This document shows, one piece after another, positions 44,085 through 53,240 of a stretch of DNA of 64,000 nt. The position numbers were made by a program, and so were the translations under genes. Numbering within the stretch: position 1 is the first letter of the stretch; the number at the start of each line of letters is the position of its first letter. Source of the stretch: JAJYUU01 sp963822955 (GTDB taxonomy: Bacteria; Actinomycetota; Actinomycetes; Streptosporangiales; Streptosporangiaceae); NCBI GenBank assembly GCA_963822955.1, contig CAWGJS010000002.1, positions 1,240,001-1,304,000 on the forward strand. Direction: 5' to 3'. Below the pieces are notes generated by a model. It was not told where the DNA came from, made no database searches, and saw only the letters and a list, made by a program, of their open reading frames with translations.

Positions 44085-44960
44085 CTAAATCCGCTCCAGT
44101 GCCGCGCCGTCGAACAGCGGCTGGATCTCGTGCCGCTCGACGTCGGCCGCCATCTCCTCGTCTGTCGGAGCCGGCCCGCTAACGGCTGCCTCAAGGGTTG
44201 GCCTGAGGAGGCGGGCGTCGCTCGACGAGTTGAGGAACAGGCCTGGGCGCCCGAGGACGTAACGCACAGCCCGAACCAGTGCGTCGCCATCGGCCAGCGG
44301 CTCGTACCAGCTGTAATGGAGGCCCGCTGAGTCCGGCCAGCGCCGGCGCGCAACCGACTTGATCGTCTGCACCGCCACGCCGCGCTCGTCGCAAACCTCG
44401 AGCAGCGCGTCCATGTCAGCCCGGTACCGCTCGTCAGACATCATCGCGTAGTTATACGGCAAGAGCACCGAGCTGAAGTCGAACCGCTCCAGGCTCCGCA
44501 GATGCATGCCCGCAATCCGCAGTCCGTGCCCCGTCACGCCAATGAATCTGGCGAGCCCCTCGTCTCGGGCCCGGGACAAGGCCTCAACCGCGCCACCTCG
44601 ACCGTGGGCCACCTCCCATTCGTCTGGCTCGACGAGGTTATGGAGCTGAATCAGATCGACGGAGTCGACGCCGAGGCGGGTCAGCGACAGCTCGAGACTG
44701 GCGCGTGCGCCGTCGCCCGAGCGCTCTTCGGTCTTCGTGGCGAGGAAGAACCGTTCCCTGTGCTCTGCCATCCAGGGCGCGATCCGAAGTTCTGAGTCGC
44801 CATAGGACGCCGCCGTGTCGATATGGTTGACGCCGAACTCAAGCAGCGTGGCAAGGACCTGGTCGGCGCGCTCCTGCCGCATTGACCCCAGTGCCGCCGC
44901 GCCGAAGATGACCCGGCTGCTCTCATGTCCCGTCCGGCCAAAGGGCGCACGATCAGTCAT
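44085..44960 (-). CDS. Aldo/keto reductase
   Basis: A 291-aa NADPH-dependent reductase of the AKR barrel fold. It has VNHIDTAASYGDSE (catalytic Asp and Tyr), FLATKTEERSGDGARA (Lys), DLIQLHNLVEPDEW (His) and a C-terminal segment around SSDARLLRPTLEA. All four catalytic positions (Asp, Tyr, Lys, His) are present. It lies next to the sugar kinase, in the same direction and 70 bp away, so a sugar or keto substrate is plausible. Confidence 0.87.
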   Translation of the reverse strand: MTDRAPFGRTGHESSRVIFGAAALGSMRQERADQVLATLLEFGVNHIDTAASYGDSELRIAPWMAEHRERFFLATKTEERSGDGARASLELSLTRLGVDSVDLIQLHNLVEPDEWEVAHGRGGAVEALSRARDEGLARFIGVTGHGLRIAGMHLRSLERFDFSSVLLPYNYAMMSDERYRADMDALLEVCDERGVAVQTIKSVARRRWPDSAGLHYSWYEPLADGDALVRAVRYVLGRPGLFLNSSSDARLLRPTLEAAVSGPAPTDEEMAADVERHEIQPLFDGAALERI

Positions 44961-45030
44961 AGTCGCAGACTACCCACACCCCTGGGCCTTTCTATCCGCG
45001 AATTCAGTCGTACCTGACATTGCTGTTACC

Positions 45031-45906
45031 TCATGCTTCAGGGCTCTGTGTGACCGGATTCCGGCACGGCGCGATGGCAACCGCCTCGTTCTGGCCGGCG
45101 CAGCAGGTGGACACGTGCACCCCGTACCCGTACGCGCCCCAAGTCGAGCAGGTCCGTGCCGCCGCGGCGGAGCTTGCCGCAAGCAGTGCGTCAGCCGGCT
45201 CGCCGCGAATTAGGCCATACAAAGCACGGCCAATGAACGAGTCGCCCGCACCGAGCGAGTCGATCATTTCAGACGATGCGGCGCTCACCCTGACGCTGAC
45301 CGCGCCATCGAAGAGGATCGCGCCCTTGCTGCCCCTGGTTACCAGGACAAAGGCAGGCCCGCGAGAAGCTGCCCAGCGCACCAGTTCCGCGCAGTCCCGG
45401 TCGTCGAGCGCGGCGGCGGAAAACTCCGCGACGTGCACAAACGGCAGCAGGCCATCGGCATATCCGTCGTCTAGGTGCTCGCCGAAGTCGAATGACAGCC
45501 GGCCGCGGCGAGCCAGCTCAGGCAGCGCGTCCTCCAGGCCGCTGCCGTACGTGGAGTGAATGATGCTGGCCGTCGCCGCGAACGCGAAGTCATCCTCGGT
45601 CGGCCGGAACAGCGCCACACCGCGCTGACCCGGTCTGAACAGCCGTTCCCCGTTGGCATGCATGACCTGGCACCAGGCGGTGGGCCCGGACGCGACGCTG
45701 AGCCGCCGGGTATCGACCCGCTCGGCGGCCAGCGAGTCCGTCAGCAACCGGCCACGGGCGTCGTCGCCGACCACGCCGACGTAGCCGCTGCTGCCCCCGG
45801 ACCTGGCCACCGCGACGGCGACGTTGACTGCGTTCCCGCCGGGGAACACCTGGCCGATCGTCAGGTAACAGTCGCTCACGTTGTCACCGATCGCGATGAC
45901 ATCCAT
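45031..45906 (-). CDS. FrlD-like PfkB-family sugar kinase
   Basis: A 291-aa PfkB kinase. The opening AIGDNVSDCYLTIGQVFPGGNAVNVAVAVARSG matches fructoselysine 6-kinase (FrlD) closely, and SLGAGDSFIGRALYGLI carries the catalytic Asp (GAGD). FrlD phosphorylates fructoselysine before FrlB deglycase splits it; no FrlB-like gene is seen, so the substrate is uncertain. ATG at 45904-45906 is chosen; an in-frame ATG at 45924 is possible. The open frame to 46299 is not family-like. Confidence 0.83.
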   Translation of the reverse strand: MDVIAIGDNVSDCYLTIGQVFPGGNAVNVAVAVARSGGSSGYVGVVGDDARGRLLTDSLAAERVDTRRLSVASGPTAWCQVMHANGERLFRPGQRGVALFRPTEDDFAFAATASIIHSTYGSGLEDALPELARRGRLSFDFGEHLDDGYADGLLPFVHVAEFSAAALDDRDCAELVRWAASRGPAFVLVTRGSKGAILFDGAVSVRVSAASSEMIDSLGAGDSFIGRALYGLIRGEPADALLAASSAAAARTCSTWGAYGYGVHVSTCCAGQNEAVAIAPCRNPVTQSPEA

Positions 45907-46166
45907 CAGTACTCGATCTTCCATGTGTAACGCCGGTCTGTCAGCGGGTGGTCGCCCCCGTGCAGCAATCCGAGGCCGCTTATGCAGGTTGCTTGATTGT
46001 ATGCAGACGACAACAGGGCTATATGACGCAGATCGGACTAACGCGGATGCAACGCAACTGAGACTTCTAAGGGACCGAGGGGTCTCACCGCCTTGGCCAG
46101 CTTGCGCTTTCATTGACTGCAATGCTGGCATTGAATGCCCACGATGTATCGGGGAGGCGCGAGGGG

Positions 46167-46412
46167 ATGGCGACGCTGACGATCCGGGGCCTGGATCCCC
46201 AGACGCACGCGAGGCTTCGTGTCGAGGCAGCGCGCCACGGCCGTTCGATGGAGGCGGAAGTGCGGGCAATACTCCGCGAGCGCTTGGCCCCACGCTCACC
46301 CGAACGCGGTCTTGGCACCAAGATCCACGAGCGCTTCAGGGCCCTTCACGGCGAACTGCAGATCCCTGACCGCAGTACCGAACTGCCTCGCGCAGCGGAA
46401 TTCGACCTTTGA
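46167..46412 (+). CDS. FitA-type ribbon-helix-helix antitoxin
   Basis: An 81-aa antitoxin: ATLTIRGLDPQTHARLRVEAARHGRSMEAEVRAILRERL is the FitA-like ribbon-helix-helix, with a C-terminal toxin-binding tail. ATG at 46167 has GGGGAGGCGCGAGGGG before it. The upstream in-frame start at 46113 lacks family sequence. The stop overlaps the toxin TTG. Confidence 0.86.
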   Translation: MATLTIRGLDPQTHARLRVEAARHGRSMEAEVRAILRERLAPRSPERGLGTKIHERFRALHGELQIPDRSTELPRAAEFDL

Positions 46413-46831
46413 TCATCGTCGACACCGACGTCATCTCCGAGCTCACGCGGCTAGCCCCGGCGCCTGAGGTGGTGTCGTGGCTTGATTCGCTGACGGCGGA
46501 TGAGGTCGCCATGACGGCGATCACGGCGGCCGAACTGCTCTACGGCGTCGAACGGCTTCCAGATGGACGCCGCAAGACTGAGCTCTCTGCGGCGGTCCAC
46601 GGGCTGCTTGGCGATGAATTCCAGGGCCGGGTCCTGGCCTTCGACAAACAAGCCGCCAGCCGGTACGCCGAAATCGTCTCGCGCAGGGAACGGCTCGGAC
46701 GAGCCATCGGCGTAGCCGACGCGCAAATCGCGGCTATCTGCAGCGCGCTCGGCGCGACATTGGCGACCCGCAACACCGCCGACTTTGCGGAAGCGGGAAT
46801 CGATCTGATCAACCCGTGGAAGCTAGCGTGA
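46409..46831 (+). CDS. FitB/VapC-type PIN toxin
   Basis: A 140-aa PIN-domain ribonuclease: IIVDTDVISELTRL (first Asp and Glu), AMTAITAAELLYGVERL, ASRYAEIVSRRERLGRAIGVADAQIAAIC (Asp in VADAQIA) and LATRNTADFAEAGIDLINPW. All acidic residues of the metal site are present. The start is TTG, overlapping the antitoxin stop, which may keep toxin levels low. Confidence 0.88.
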   Translation: MIIVDTDVISELTRLAPAPEVVSWLDSLTADEVAMTAITAAELLYGVERLPDGRRKTELSAAVHGLLGDEFQGRVLAFDKQAASRYAEIVSRRERLGRAIGVADAQIAAICSALGATLATRNTADFAEAGIDLINPWKLA

Positions 46832-46854
46832 TCATATCTCTCCGAGCCGGCGGG

Positions 46855-47691
46855 CTACAGGTCTCTCAGGGCCGAGGTCAGCAGGGCCGCCGAGTCGGCG
46901 AGCGACAGCGCCGCCGCCTGCAGATAGTGAAAGAGCACGTTGTACCGGTGGACGTCGGCCATCTCCTCGATCCACAGCACGCCTGTCGGGTAGCCGATGG
47001 CCGCTACATCGGGGTCGGCCTGGTCAGGGAAGCCGAGAATCACGAACGGCAGGTCAAGGGCCGGGTAAGCGCCGCTGCTGAACGGGATGAACTGCAGGAA
47101 CGTGGCCTTCTGCGAGCTCAGCTCCATGAGGTGCTCGATCTGCTCGCGCATAACCTCCCGCCCGCCGACCTTGCGGTGTAATGCGGCCTCGTCCATGACT
47201 ACCCACACCTGCGGCTGACTGGCCTCGGCGAGCCGCTGGCGCTCCAGCATCATCTCAACCACCCGCTCCGCGGGATCCGGGTACCTGGCCGTCCCCGCCC
47301 GGCCGGTCGTGACGACTGCGCGCGCGTAGTCCTCGGTCTGAAGCAGGATCGGTATGCGTGCCACGCTGTACTGCCTGATCTGCGACGCCTCGCTTTCCAT
47401 CCCCAGGTAGGTGGCCAACTGCGGTTCGACGCCGGCGCCGTAGCCCTGCCACCAGCCTTTCTTGCGGGCCTCGCGGGCGAGCTGGATCAGGCTGTCGCGC
47501 TGATCATCCGCGGCGCCGTAGATGGCGAGCAGGTCGCGGACGTCCCGCGGCGACGCAAGCACCCGCCCGGTCTCGATCCGGCTGATCTTCGACGCCGAGC
47601 AGTCCATTTGCCGGGCGGCCTCATCGCACGTCAGGCCGGCGGCCTCGCGCAGCCGCCGCAGCTCAGCAGCAAGACGCCGGCGCCGGACCAT
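46855..47691 (-). CDS. Scr1-type XRE regulator (DUF5753)
   Basis: A 278-aa regulator. Residues 5-65 are an XRE HTH (LAAELRRLREAAGLTCDEAARQMDCSASKISRIETGR). The rest is the DUF5753 effector domain with QYSVARIPILLQTEDYARAVV, DEAALHRKVGGREVM and EQIEHLMELSSQK. In streptomycete relatives such genes are usually followed by a small DUF397 protein; none is seen here. It is a typical actinobacterial regulator of unknown targets. Confidence 0.9.
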   Translation of the reverse strand: MVRRRRLAAELRRLREAAGLTCDEAARQMDCSASKISRIETGRVLASPRDVRDLLAIYGAADDQRDSLIQLAREARKKGWWQGYGAGVEPQLATYLGMESEASQIRQYSVARIPILLQTEDYARAVVTTGRAGTARYPDPAERVVEMMLERQRLAEASQPQVWVVMDEAALHRKVGGREVMREQIEHLMELSSQKATFLQFIPFSSGAYPALDLPFVILGFPDQADPDVAAIGYPTGVLWIEEMADVHRYNVLFHYLQAAALSLADSAALLTSALRDL

Positions 47692-47855
47692 CGGAAAGCC
47701 CTCTCTCAGCCGCTGGGATGCCGGCCATGGTAGTCATCAGGCCTGTGGCCGGTGACCGCATGCTGATTTCTCGTCGTCGAATGGGAACGCCTTTCTTTGC
47801 CCGATTCAAACGCTGGTGCGTCCCGAACCTAAGGCGCTTCATGGCCGCCCGGGCC

Positions 47856-49004
47856 TTACCTCCCGAGTCCGTGACCGCCGGGCCCGCGCGGTATCACTGG
47901 CCAGATGTCCACGACGACGTGGTCACGCACGACGTGGAATACGTCGTACCAGTTGACGGTCGTCGGCGAATACCCAGGCACGAGCGCCACCGAGTCACCA
48001 ACTCGCAGCGACGAACCGTCGGGGGCGGCGAAGATGCCGTGCTCCTCGTCGAACCGGAAGAACTCATGCTGGTGGCCGAGCATCGTCACGTTAGCCGGGT
48101 CGGCCACCGACTTGTTGCCAGCATCGACGATCACCTTGCCGCTCTGCCGGCTGATCACGCTGGCCTGGACGGTCAGGGAGTGCTCGAAGCCCGGTGCCAT
48201 CTGGCCGTGGTAGTTGTCCATCACCACGTAGGTGCCGATCTGGATCTCGGTGATCCCCGGATACGCAGCGGTCCACTGCCAGGTCGCGACGCCGCCAGCC
48301 GACCTGATCGTGCACGGGATACCGCTGGACTCAAGCAGATCCGCGACGCCGGTGAAGAACTCCATGGCGATCTGCTGGCGCTTGTGCCGCAAGTCGTTAT
48401 CGAGGGTGAGCGAGCAGTGACCTTCGTAACCAGTGATGCCCTCAAGGCGCAGGCCGGGAAGATCCATGACCTTGCGGGCTATCCGCACCGCGTCCTCGGC
48501 AGTGTCGACTCCGCACCGGTCCATGCCCGTGTCGACCTCGACGGCGATCCCTAGCATCGCGCCGGCCTGCACCGCGGCCGCGGAGTGCGCAGCGGCGTTG
48601 GCTTCCTCGTCGACCGCGACGATCACTCGGTGGTCCCTGGCCAGCTCGGCGAGCAACCGGATCTTGGCCGGGTGAGACACGGTGTTGACCACGAACAGGT
48701 CGTCGAAACTTGCGCCGGCCAGCACCGCCGCCTCCCACACGGTGGCCATCGACAGCCCGCGCGCACCAGCGGCTACCTGCATCGCGGCCAGATCCGGGCT
48801 CTTGTGCGTCTTGTAGTGCGGGCGCAGGGTGGTCGAGCCCATGTCCCGCAGTGCCGCGGCCAGCTTGTCGATGTTGCGCTGCGCCGCTTCAACGTCCAGC
48901 ACAAGCGCGGGTGTCGCGAGTTCCTCGCGACGCCTGCCGATCGCGTGGCCGTAATCGCGCTGCATTCGCTCCCGTGTCTCCTGCAAGAGCCTTGCGGCGT
49001 CCAT
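47856..49004 (-). CDS. D-threonine aldolase-family PLP protein with altered metal site
   Basis: A 382-aa alanine-racemase-fold PLP protein of the D-threonine aldolase/D-serine dehydratase family. PLP Lys is in RPHYKTHKS (Lys 65), with GLSMATVWEAAVL, VEVDTGMDRCGV and RSAGGVATWQW as landmarks. In the family a His and a Cys or Asp near the C-terminus hold a metal (pattern P-x-H-x-C); here the matching stretch is VPGYSPTTVN (about 342-351), so both ligands seem replaced. Activity may differ from the family. ATG at 49002-49004. It ends the leftward arm of the SorC-linked gene set. Confidence 0.83.
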   Translation of the reverse strand: MDAARLLQETRERMQRDYGHAIGRRREELATPALVLDVEAAQRNIDKLAAALRDMGSTTLRPHYKTHKSPDLAAMQVAAGARGLSMATVWEAAVLAGASFDDLFVVNTVSHPAKIRLLAELARDHRVIVAVDEEANAAAHSAAAVQAGAMLGIAVEVDTGMDRCGVDTAEDAVRIARKVMDLPGLRLEGITGYEGHCSLTLDNDLRHKRQQIAMEFFTGVADLLESSGIPCTIRSAGGVATWQWTAAYPGITEIQIGTYVVMDNYHGQMAPGFEHSLTVQASVISRQSGKVIVDAGNKSVADPANVTMLGHQHEFFRFDEEHGIFAAPDGSSLRVGDSVALVPGYSPTTVNWYDVFHVVRDHVVVDIWPVIPRGPGGHGLGR

Positions 49005-49048
49005 CTGGTGTCCCTTCAGGAAGGTGCGGGGGGCGGGGGCGGGGCACC

Positions 49049-50179
49049 TCAGCCGGAGGATGGCGGCCCGAGGCACCGGATGACGCGGACGGGTCCGGCT
49101 GAAGATGCCCGTACTCGGAAGCCGGAGCTGGCCGGGAGGGCGAACGTCTGGCCGCGGCGGATCGGCTGTTTGCCGAAATCGCCCTCGATCGACCCCTCAC
49201 CTGCCACGACGACCGCTACCGAGAAGCGACCGTCGGCCACATCGATCTCGTCGTGCACTTCCAGCGTGGCGGCATCGAAGAACTGCAGGACGTCATCATT
49301 GACAAGCCGGACTTCGGAGGAGCCGTGGTTGGTGCGCACGACACGCGGAGCCTGCCGGGCCCGGCCGAATGTCTGCTCGGCGGGCATGGCGGCGGCATAG
49401 TCGATCATGTCAAGGGCCACGTCCCAGCCCAGGCCCATGGTGGCGCCCGCATCGTCGTCGCCCGAGGTCTCCGCGATCACGATGTGGTCGCTCGGCTCCT
49501 GTACCTCGATGAACGAGATCCGGGGACCGAGGCAGTGCGGCACGCCGGCGTGCGCCACGTACACCTCGCCAGGCCGTACCTCGGTGCGGTGCAGCGCTGC
49601 CCGGATCGCCGCGTTGTCATGACCGCGAACCGCTGCCGCAAGCCAGTCGCGGTCGATGCCGGGAGCAAAGCCGATCGCCGCATAAGCGGGCTCGCGGCCG
49701 TCACCCGGCGCATCCAGGATGACCCAGGCCTCGGTCTTGCCGAACGGCGACCCGAGATGCTCCCTGGCCCATGCGCGCGAGGGGTGCGCGTGCACGGGTA
49801 CCGGCCCGGCCGGCGAGAGCAGCTTGACCAGGACGCCTGTGATCGGTCCCCACCGCTCGGCGAAGCTCGCCCCGACCATCTCCTCCGGCAGCGCCTCGAT
49901 GACTTCCGGAAGTGGCATCTCACCAATGCCCGGCAGCTGCACCCAACTCAGTCCCTGCGGCCTGCCATCGGGATCACGATTGGTGGCCTCCGTGCACGAG
50001 CCGACCCAGTCTTCGGACCACCAGTCATCGGGGCGCTCGGGCTCGCCGCGGAATGCCCGGGTTAGCGAGCCACCCTCATAGAACCTGTACAGCGGGTTAT
50101 AGGCGAGCGGCAGCGGCCGCCTGATCGCCTCACGCAGGCATCCCAGCGGCACGCTTCGGGTCGGCCGGCGGCGTTCCAC
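49049..50179 (-). CDS. Class I mannose-6-phosphate isomerase-like protein
   Basis: A 376-aa cupin-fold phosphosugar isomerase-like protein. Landmarks: YNPLYRFYEGG, WGPITGVLVKLLSPAGPVPVHAHPSRAWA (metal His motif), FGKTEAWVIL (Glu-Trp) and HAGVPHCLGPRISFIEVQEPSDH (second His). These are the ManA-type zinc-site regions. The substrate is likely a phosphosugar but not necessarily mannose-6-phosphate. The GTG start is the most upstream; a start a few residues later is possible. Confidence 0.82.
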   Translation of the reverse strand: MERRRPTRSVPLGCLREAIRRPLPLAYNPLYRFYEGGSLTRAFRGEPERPDDWWSEDWVGSCTEATNRDPDGRPQGLSWVQLPGIGEMPLPEVIEALPEEMVGASFAERWGPITGVLVKLLSPAGPVPVHAHPSRAWAREHLGSPFGKTEAWVILDAPGDGREPAYAAIGFAPGIDRDWLAAAVRGHDNAAIRAALHRTEVRPGEVYVAHAGVPHCLGPRISFIEVQEPSDHIVIAETSGDDDAGATMGLGWDVALDMIDYAAAMPAEQTFGRARQAPRVVRTNHGSSEVRLVNDDVLQFFDAATLEVHDEIDVADGRFSVAVVVAGEGSIEGDFGKQPIRRGQTFALPASSGFRVRASSAGPVRVIRCLGPPSSG

Positions 50180-50235
50180 CGGGACGCTTCGGGCTGGCGG
50201 CCCGCCTCGGCTGCGTTGTCGGGCACCGGGACCTG

Positions 50236-51003
50236 CTACAGCTCGGCGTTCACGACGAAGCCGCCGTCGACCAGCATCGTCGCGCAGGTCAGGTAGCTGG
50301 CATCGGCCGACAGGCAGAAGGCGATCGTGGCCGCGAGCTCCTCGGGATTGGCCGGCCGGTGCAGGGCGATCCGCTCGGTGTAATACTGCACGGCAGCCGG
50401 GTCGTCCATCATCGGCGCGCTCATGTTCGTGAGCACCCAGCCGGGCTCGACGGCATTCACCCGGATGCCGTGCTCACCCAGGTTGCAGCCGAGCGCCTTG
50501 GCCAGCATGCTGATCGCGCCCTTGGTGCCGCAGTACGCGGTCTGGTAGGGGGCGCCGACGTGAGCGGAGATCGAACTCACGCAGCAGATCGCCCCGCCGT
50601 GGCCCTCCCGGATCATCTGCTTGGCGCTCTCCGTGCAGACCACCCACGTCCCCCGCACGTTGGTTTCAAAGAGCTGGTTGAAGTCCTCGATGCTCGTCTC
50701 GTCCCACTTCATGAACGGATTGATAGCCGCGTTGGAGACCAGGTAGTCGAGCCGGCCGCCCCGCTCGGCTACCGCGGCGACCATGGCGACTACCTGGTCC
50801 GGATCGCGCATGTCGGCCACGACGGGGAAGCCCTGCCCGCCCGCTGCCTCGATCCGCCTGAGCGTTTCCGCCGGGTCCCCGCCAGGGCGCTGGTTGACGC
50901 CGACGACGGCGCCCTCGGCGGCAAGCCGGACGGCGGTCGCCTGCCCGATTCCGTTGGTCGCGCCAGTCACCAGTGCGACCTTGCCCTCGAAGCGCCGTTC
51001 CAT
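50236..51003 (-). CDS. SDR-family oxidoreductase (leftward arm)
   Basis: A 255-aa short-chain dehydrogenase with the cofactor motif VTGATNGIG, NNAA-type YLVSNAAIN, the catalytic Ser in CCVSSISAH and YxxxK (YCGTK). It resembles the glucose 1-dehydrogenase/3-oxoacyl reductase group; the substrate is unknown. ATG at 51001-51003 has AAAGG upstream. It lies 17 bp after the cyclase-like gene and leads into the ManA-like gene. Confidence 0.88.
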   Translation of the reverse strand: MERRFEGKVALVTGATNGIGQATAVRLAAEGAVVGVNQRPGGDPAETLRRIEAAGGQGFPVVADMRDPDQVVAMVAAVAERGGRLDYLVSNAAINPFMKWDETSIEDFNQLFETNVRGTWVVCTESAKQMIREGHGGAICCVSSISAHVGAPYQTAYCGTKGAISMLAKALGCNLGEHGIRVNAVEPGWVLTNMSAPMMDDPAAVQYYTERIALHRPANPEELAATIAFCLSADASYLTCATMLVDGGFVVNAEL

Positions 51004-51020
51004 CGCAAGCCGGCCTTTCG

Positions 51021-51980
51021 TCAGAAGATGGCGATCGGATTCCACGGTGAGCCGGTCGCGCCGGGCAGCCGAAGTGGCAGTCCGGCGACCATGAACTCGA
51101 ATCGGTCCTCCTGCTCGCAGGCCGCGGCGAGGTCTTCCAGCTGGAGACTGTCGGCGGCGAACATGCCCATGGCCGTGATTTGCAGCGGGTGGATTGGGTA
51201 ACGGATGCGTTCGACGTTGCTCGGGATGGTCTCGCCGTCGCCGTCGGGCAGGAAGGCCGCGATCCGCCGTTCATGCATCCACGGGATGGTGTCGACGTGC
51301 AGGCCGGCCTTGCCTTCCCCGGCAGGCGGATACTCGTTGCTCCACGGGCCGAGCGCAAGCCGCCGACGGTGGTGGCCGGTGCGGAACACCAGGATGTCGC
51401 CCTCGCCAAGACGCACTCCCTCGGCACGCTCGATCGCCTCAAGCTCGGCGCGGTTCACCGCCTCCCCCGGCTCGAGCCACTGGACGCCGCGGAAGCGTGG
51501 CACGTCAAGCAGGACGCCCCTGCCGACCAGCCCGCGGCTGTAGGCCATGACGTCCAGGGCGGTAGCCCCGGCGGAGGTCATCACCTGCTGCGCAGGCCGG
51601 CCGTTGTACACGCGCCCCTGGTAGGCGATGTGGCACAGCGCGTCCATATGCGTGTGGCAATCCCCGTGAAACGCGATGCCCAGGTAGTCGGTGGCAAAGG
51701 TCACCGTGCCTGACCCGATGTCGATGTCGTGGCCCTGGACCACGTGGTGCACGACCGGGCTGGGGTTGTCCGGCCCCGCCGCCGTGTTCATCGGGATCGC
51801 CATTGTGACGTGACGACCCGACCTGACCAGGCCGGCGGCGGATCGCACCATCGCGGGCGTGATGAAGTTCAGCGTCCCGAGCTCGTCGTCGGCGCCCCAG
51901 CGGCCCCAGTTCTTGACCAATTCGAAGATCTCGTCGAACTCCGCCAGTGTCACGGGCGCGGGCAGTGTCAGCGTCGCCAT
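51021..51980 (-). CDS. Cyclase-family (kynurenine-formamidase-like) hydrolase
   Basis: A 319-aa metal-dependent hydrolase of the PF04199 cyclase family. The metal motif reads FHGDCHTHMDALCH, the family HxGTHxDAxxH with an altered third residue. WGRWGADDELGTLNFITP and DILVFRTGHHRRR are also typical. Members hydrolyse amides or lactone-like bonds. ATG at 51978-51980. It is first in the leftward arm, 130 bp after the SorC gene's 3' end. Confidence 0.86.
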   Translation of the reverse strand: MATLTLPAPVTLAEFDEIFELVKNWGRWGADDELGTLNFITPAMVRSAAGLVRSGRHVTMAIPMNTAAGPDNPSPVVHHVVQGHDIDIGSGTVTFATDYLGIAFHGDCHTHMDALCHIAYQGRVYNGRPAQQVMTSAGATALDVMAYSRGLVGRGVLLDVPRFRGVQWLEPGEAVNRAELEAIERAEGVRLGEGDILVFRTGHHRRRLALGPWSNEYPPAGEGKAGLHVDTIPWMHERRIAAFLPDGDGETIPSNVERIRYPIHPLQITAMGMFAADSLQLEDLAAACEQEDRFEFMVAGLPLRLPGATGSPWNPIAIF

Positions 51981-52109
51981 CTTGCGGCTCGCCTCCAATC
52001 GCCCGGAGCTCCCGCTGCTCCCGAGCATTCGCTCACAAGCAGATCATTTGATCCCCTGGAGTATGAATCGCTGCCGCGGCTCCTGACAAGTGCCGAGCCC
52101 GAGCGTTAG

Positions 52110-53137
52110 TCAGCGGCGGACAGGCGCCTCATCAGCACGGGCCTGCTTGCCCTCGAGTTCCAGCAGGGAGATCGCCGCGAGTTCGTTAGTGACAAGCACG
52201 TCGAGGAAGCCGCCGCGGAGCGCCCCGAGGATCGCGCGCGTCTTGTGCACGCCGCCGGCCACGCCCACGACGTTCGGGATGAACTTCAGGTCGGCGAGCT
52301 CGATGCCGATACGGCGGTCATGCAGCGCCACATTCACGACGGTGCCGCTGGCGTCGAAGAACTGCCCCAGGATGTCGCCGACCACGTGGTGCTCGCGGAG
52401 CACCGCGACGTCATCACGGCTGAGGTAGCCGAGCTGGGCGATGGTGGCATCCAGCGTGGGCGTGCCCACGCCGACCACAGCCTGCTCCGCATCGCAGGCA
52501 TGCTTGAGAACCTGCTGGATCGTGGGCTCTTCACGCAGCGCTGCGGCCAACGCCGGCGTCGACGCGCACATCGGCGCCGGAATGACGGCGGCCGTGGTGA
52601 CCTGATCGCCATCCGCCAGCGCCTCGCCCTTCGAGGACAGGATGGTCGGGAGGTAACCGTCGACGCCGCCGGTGAGCGTGACCAGGTGAATCGGTCCGAC
52701 CACGCCAAAGTTCGTCGCGGCGATGACGCGTGAAACCGTCTCGCCCCAGCCGACCCCGAGGCTCCCGCCCGGCCGCAAGTGGGTGCTCAGGAATTGCGCG
52801 CCGCCCAGGCCCACCCGGGCATTCAGCGCGTGATGATCAGCGGGCTCACTGTCGAAGTCGGGCACGACCAGCGCCTCGGACAAGCCGAACACCCGGCGCA
52901 GTTCCGCGCTGAGCTCGAACGCATTGAGGTACTCGGCGTTCAGGTTGATCGATACCAGTCCGGTTCGGCGGGCCCGGTCAGCAGCCGGCCCACCGAAGCC
53001 CGTGACACCGACAGGCGCTTGGCGATCTCATCCTGAGTCAGCTCGTCCTTGTAGTAGAACCACGCGGCGCGCAGCAGCAGTTCTTCCGAACTCCAACGGC
53101 CGACGTCGACTCCACTGCTCGCCACTAGTCGCCTCAC
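52110..53137 (-). pseudogene. SorC/LsrR-family transcriptional regulator, one frameshift
   Basis: The N-terminus (EELLLRAAWFYYKDELTQDEIAKRLSVSRASVGRLLT) is a SorC-type HTH, in frame from 53137. The C-terminal sugar-phosphate-binding domain (SINLNAEY ... LRPGGSLGVGWGETVSRVI, GGVDGYLPTI, GVAGGVHKTRAILGALRG) is in the next frame. A one-base indel in the GGCCCGG at 52971-52977 breaks it; inserting one base restores TRARRTGLVSINLNAEYLN and a protein of about 342 aa. LsrR, which senses phospho-AI-2, belongs to this family. It is divergent from the kinase operon and upstream of the cyclase arm. Confidence 0.87.
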
Positions 53138-53198
53138 TCGGGGCTGCCGCCTGCGGTCTCCTCAGCACCAGCTGATGGGTCAGCCGAAGCTTAACTCA

Positions 53199-53230
53199 GG
53201 CTGCTCAGCCGGACTGGTACCTGAGCAGCC
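53199..53230. promoter_or_regulatory. 10-bp perfect inverted repeat, candidate SorC operator
   Basis: GGCTGCTCAG (53199-53208) and CTGAGCAGCC (53221-53230) are a perfect inverted repeat with a 12-bp spacer, centre to centre 22 bp, about two helical turns. It lies in the 257-bp divergent region between the SorC gene and the LsrK/LsrF operon, ending 10 bp before a good -35. A role as a rho-independent terminator is less likely as no gene ends there. Confidence 0.65.
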
Positions 53231-53240
53231 GCTCAAAGCC

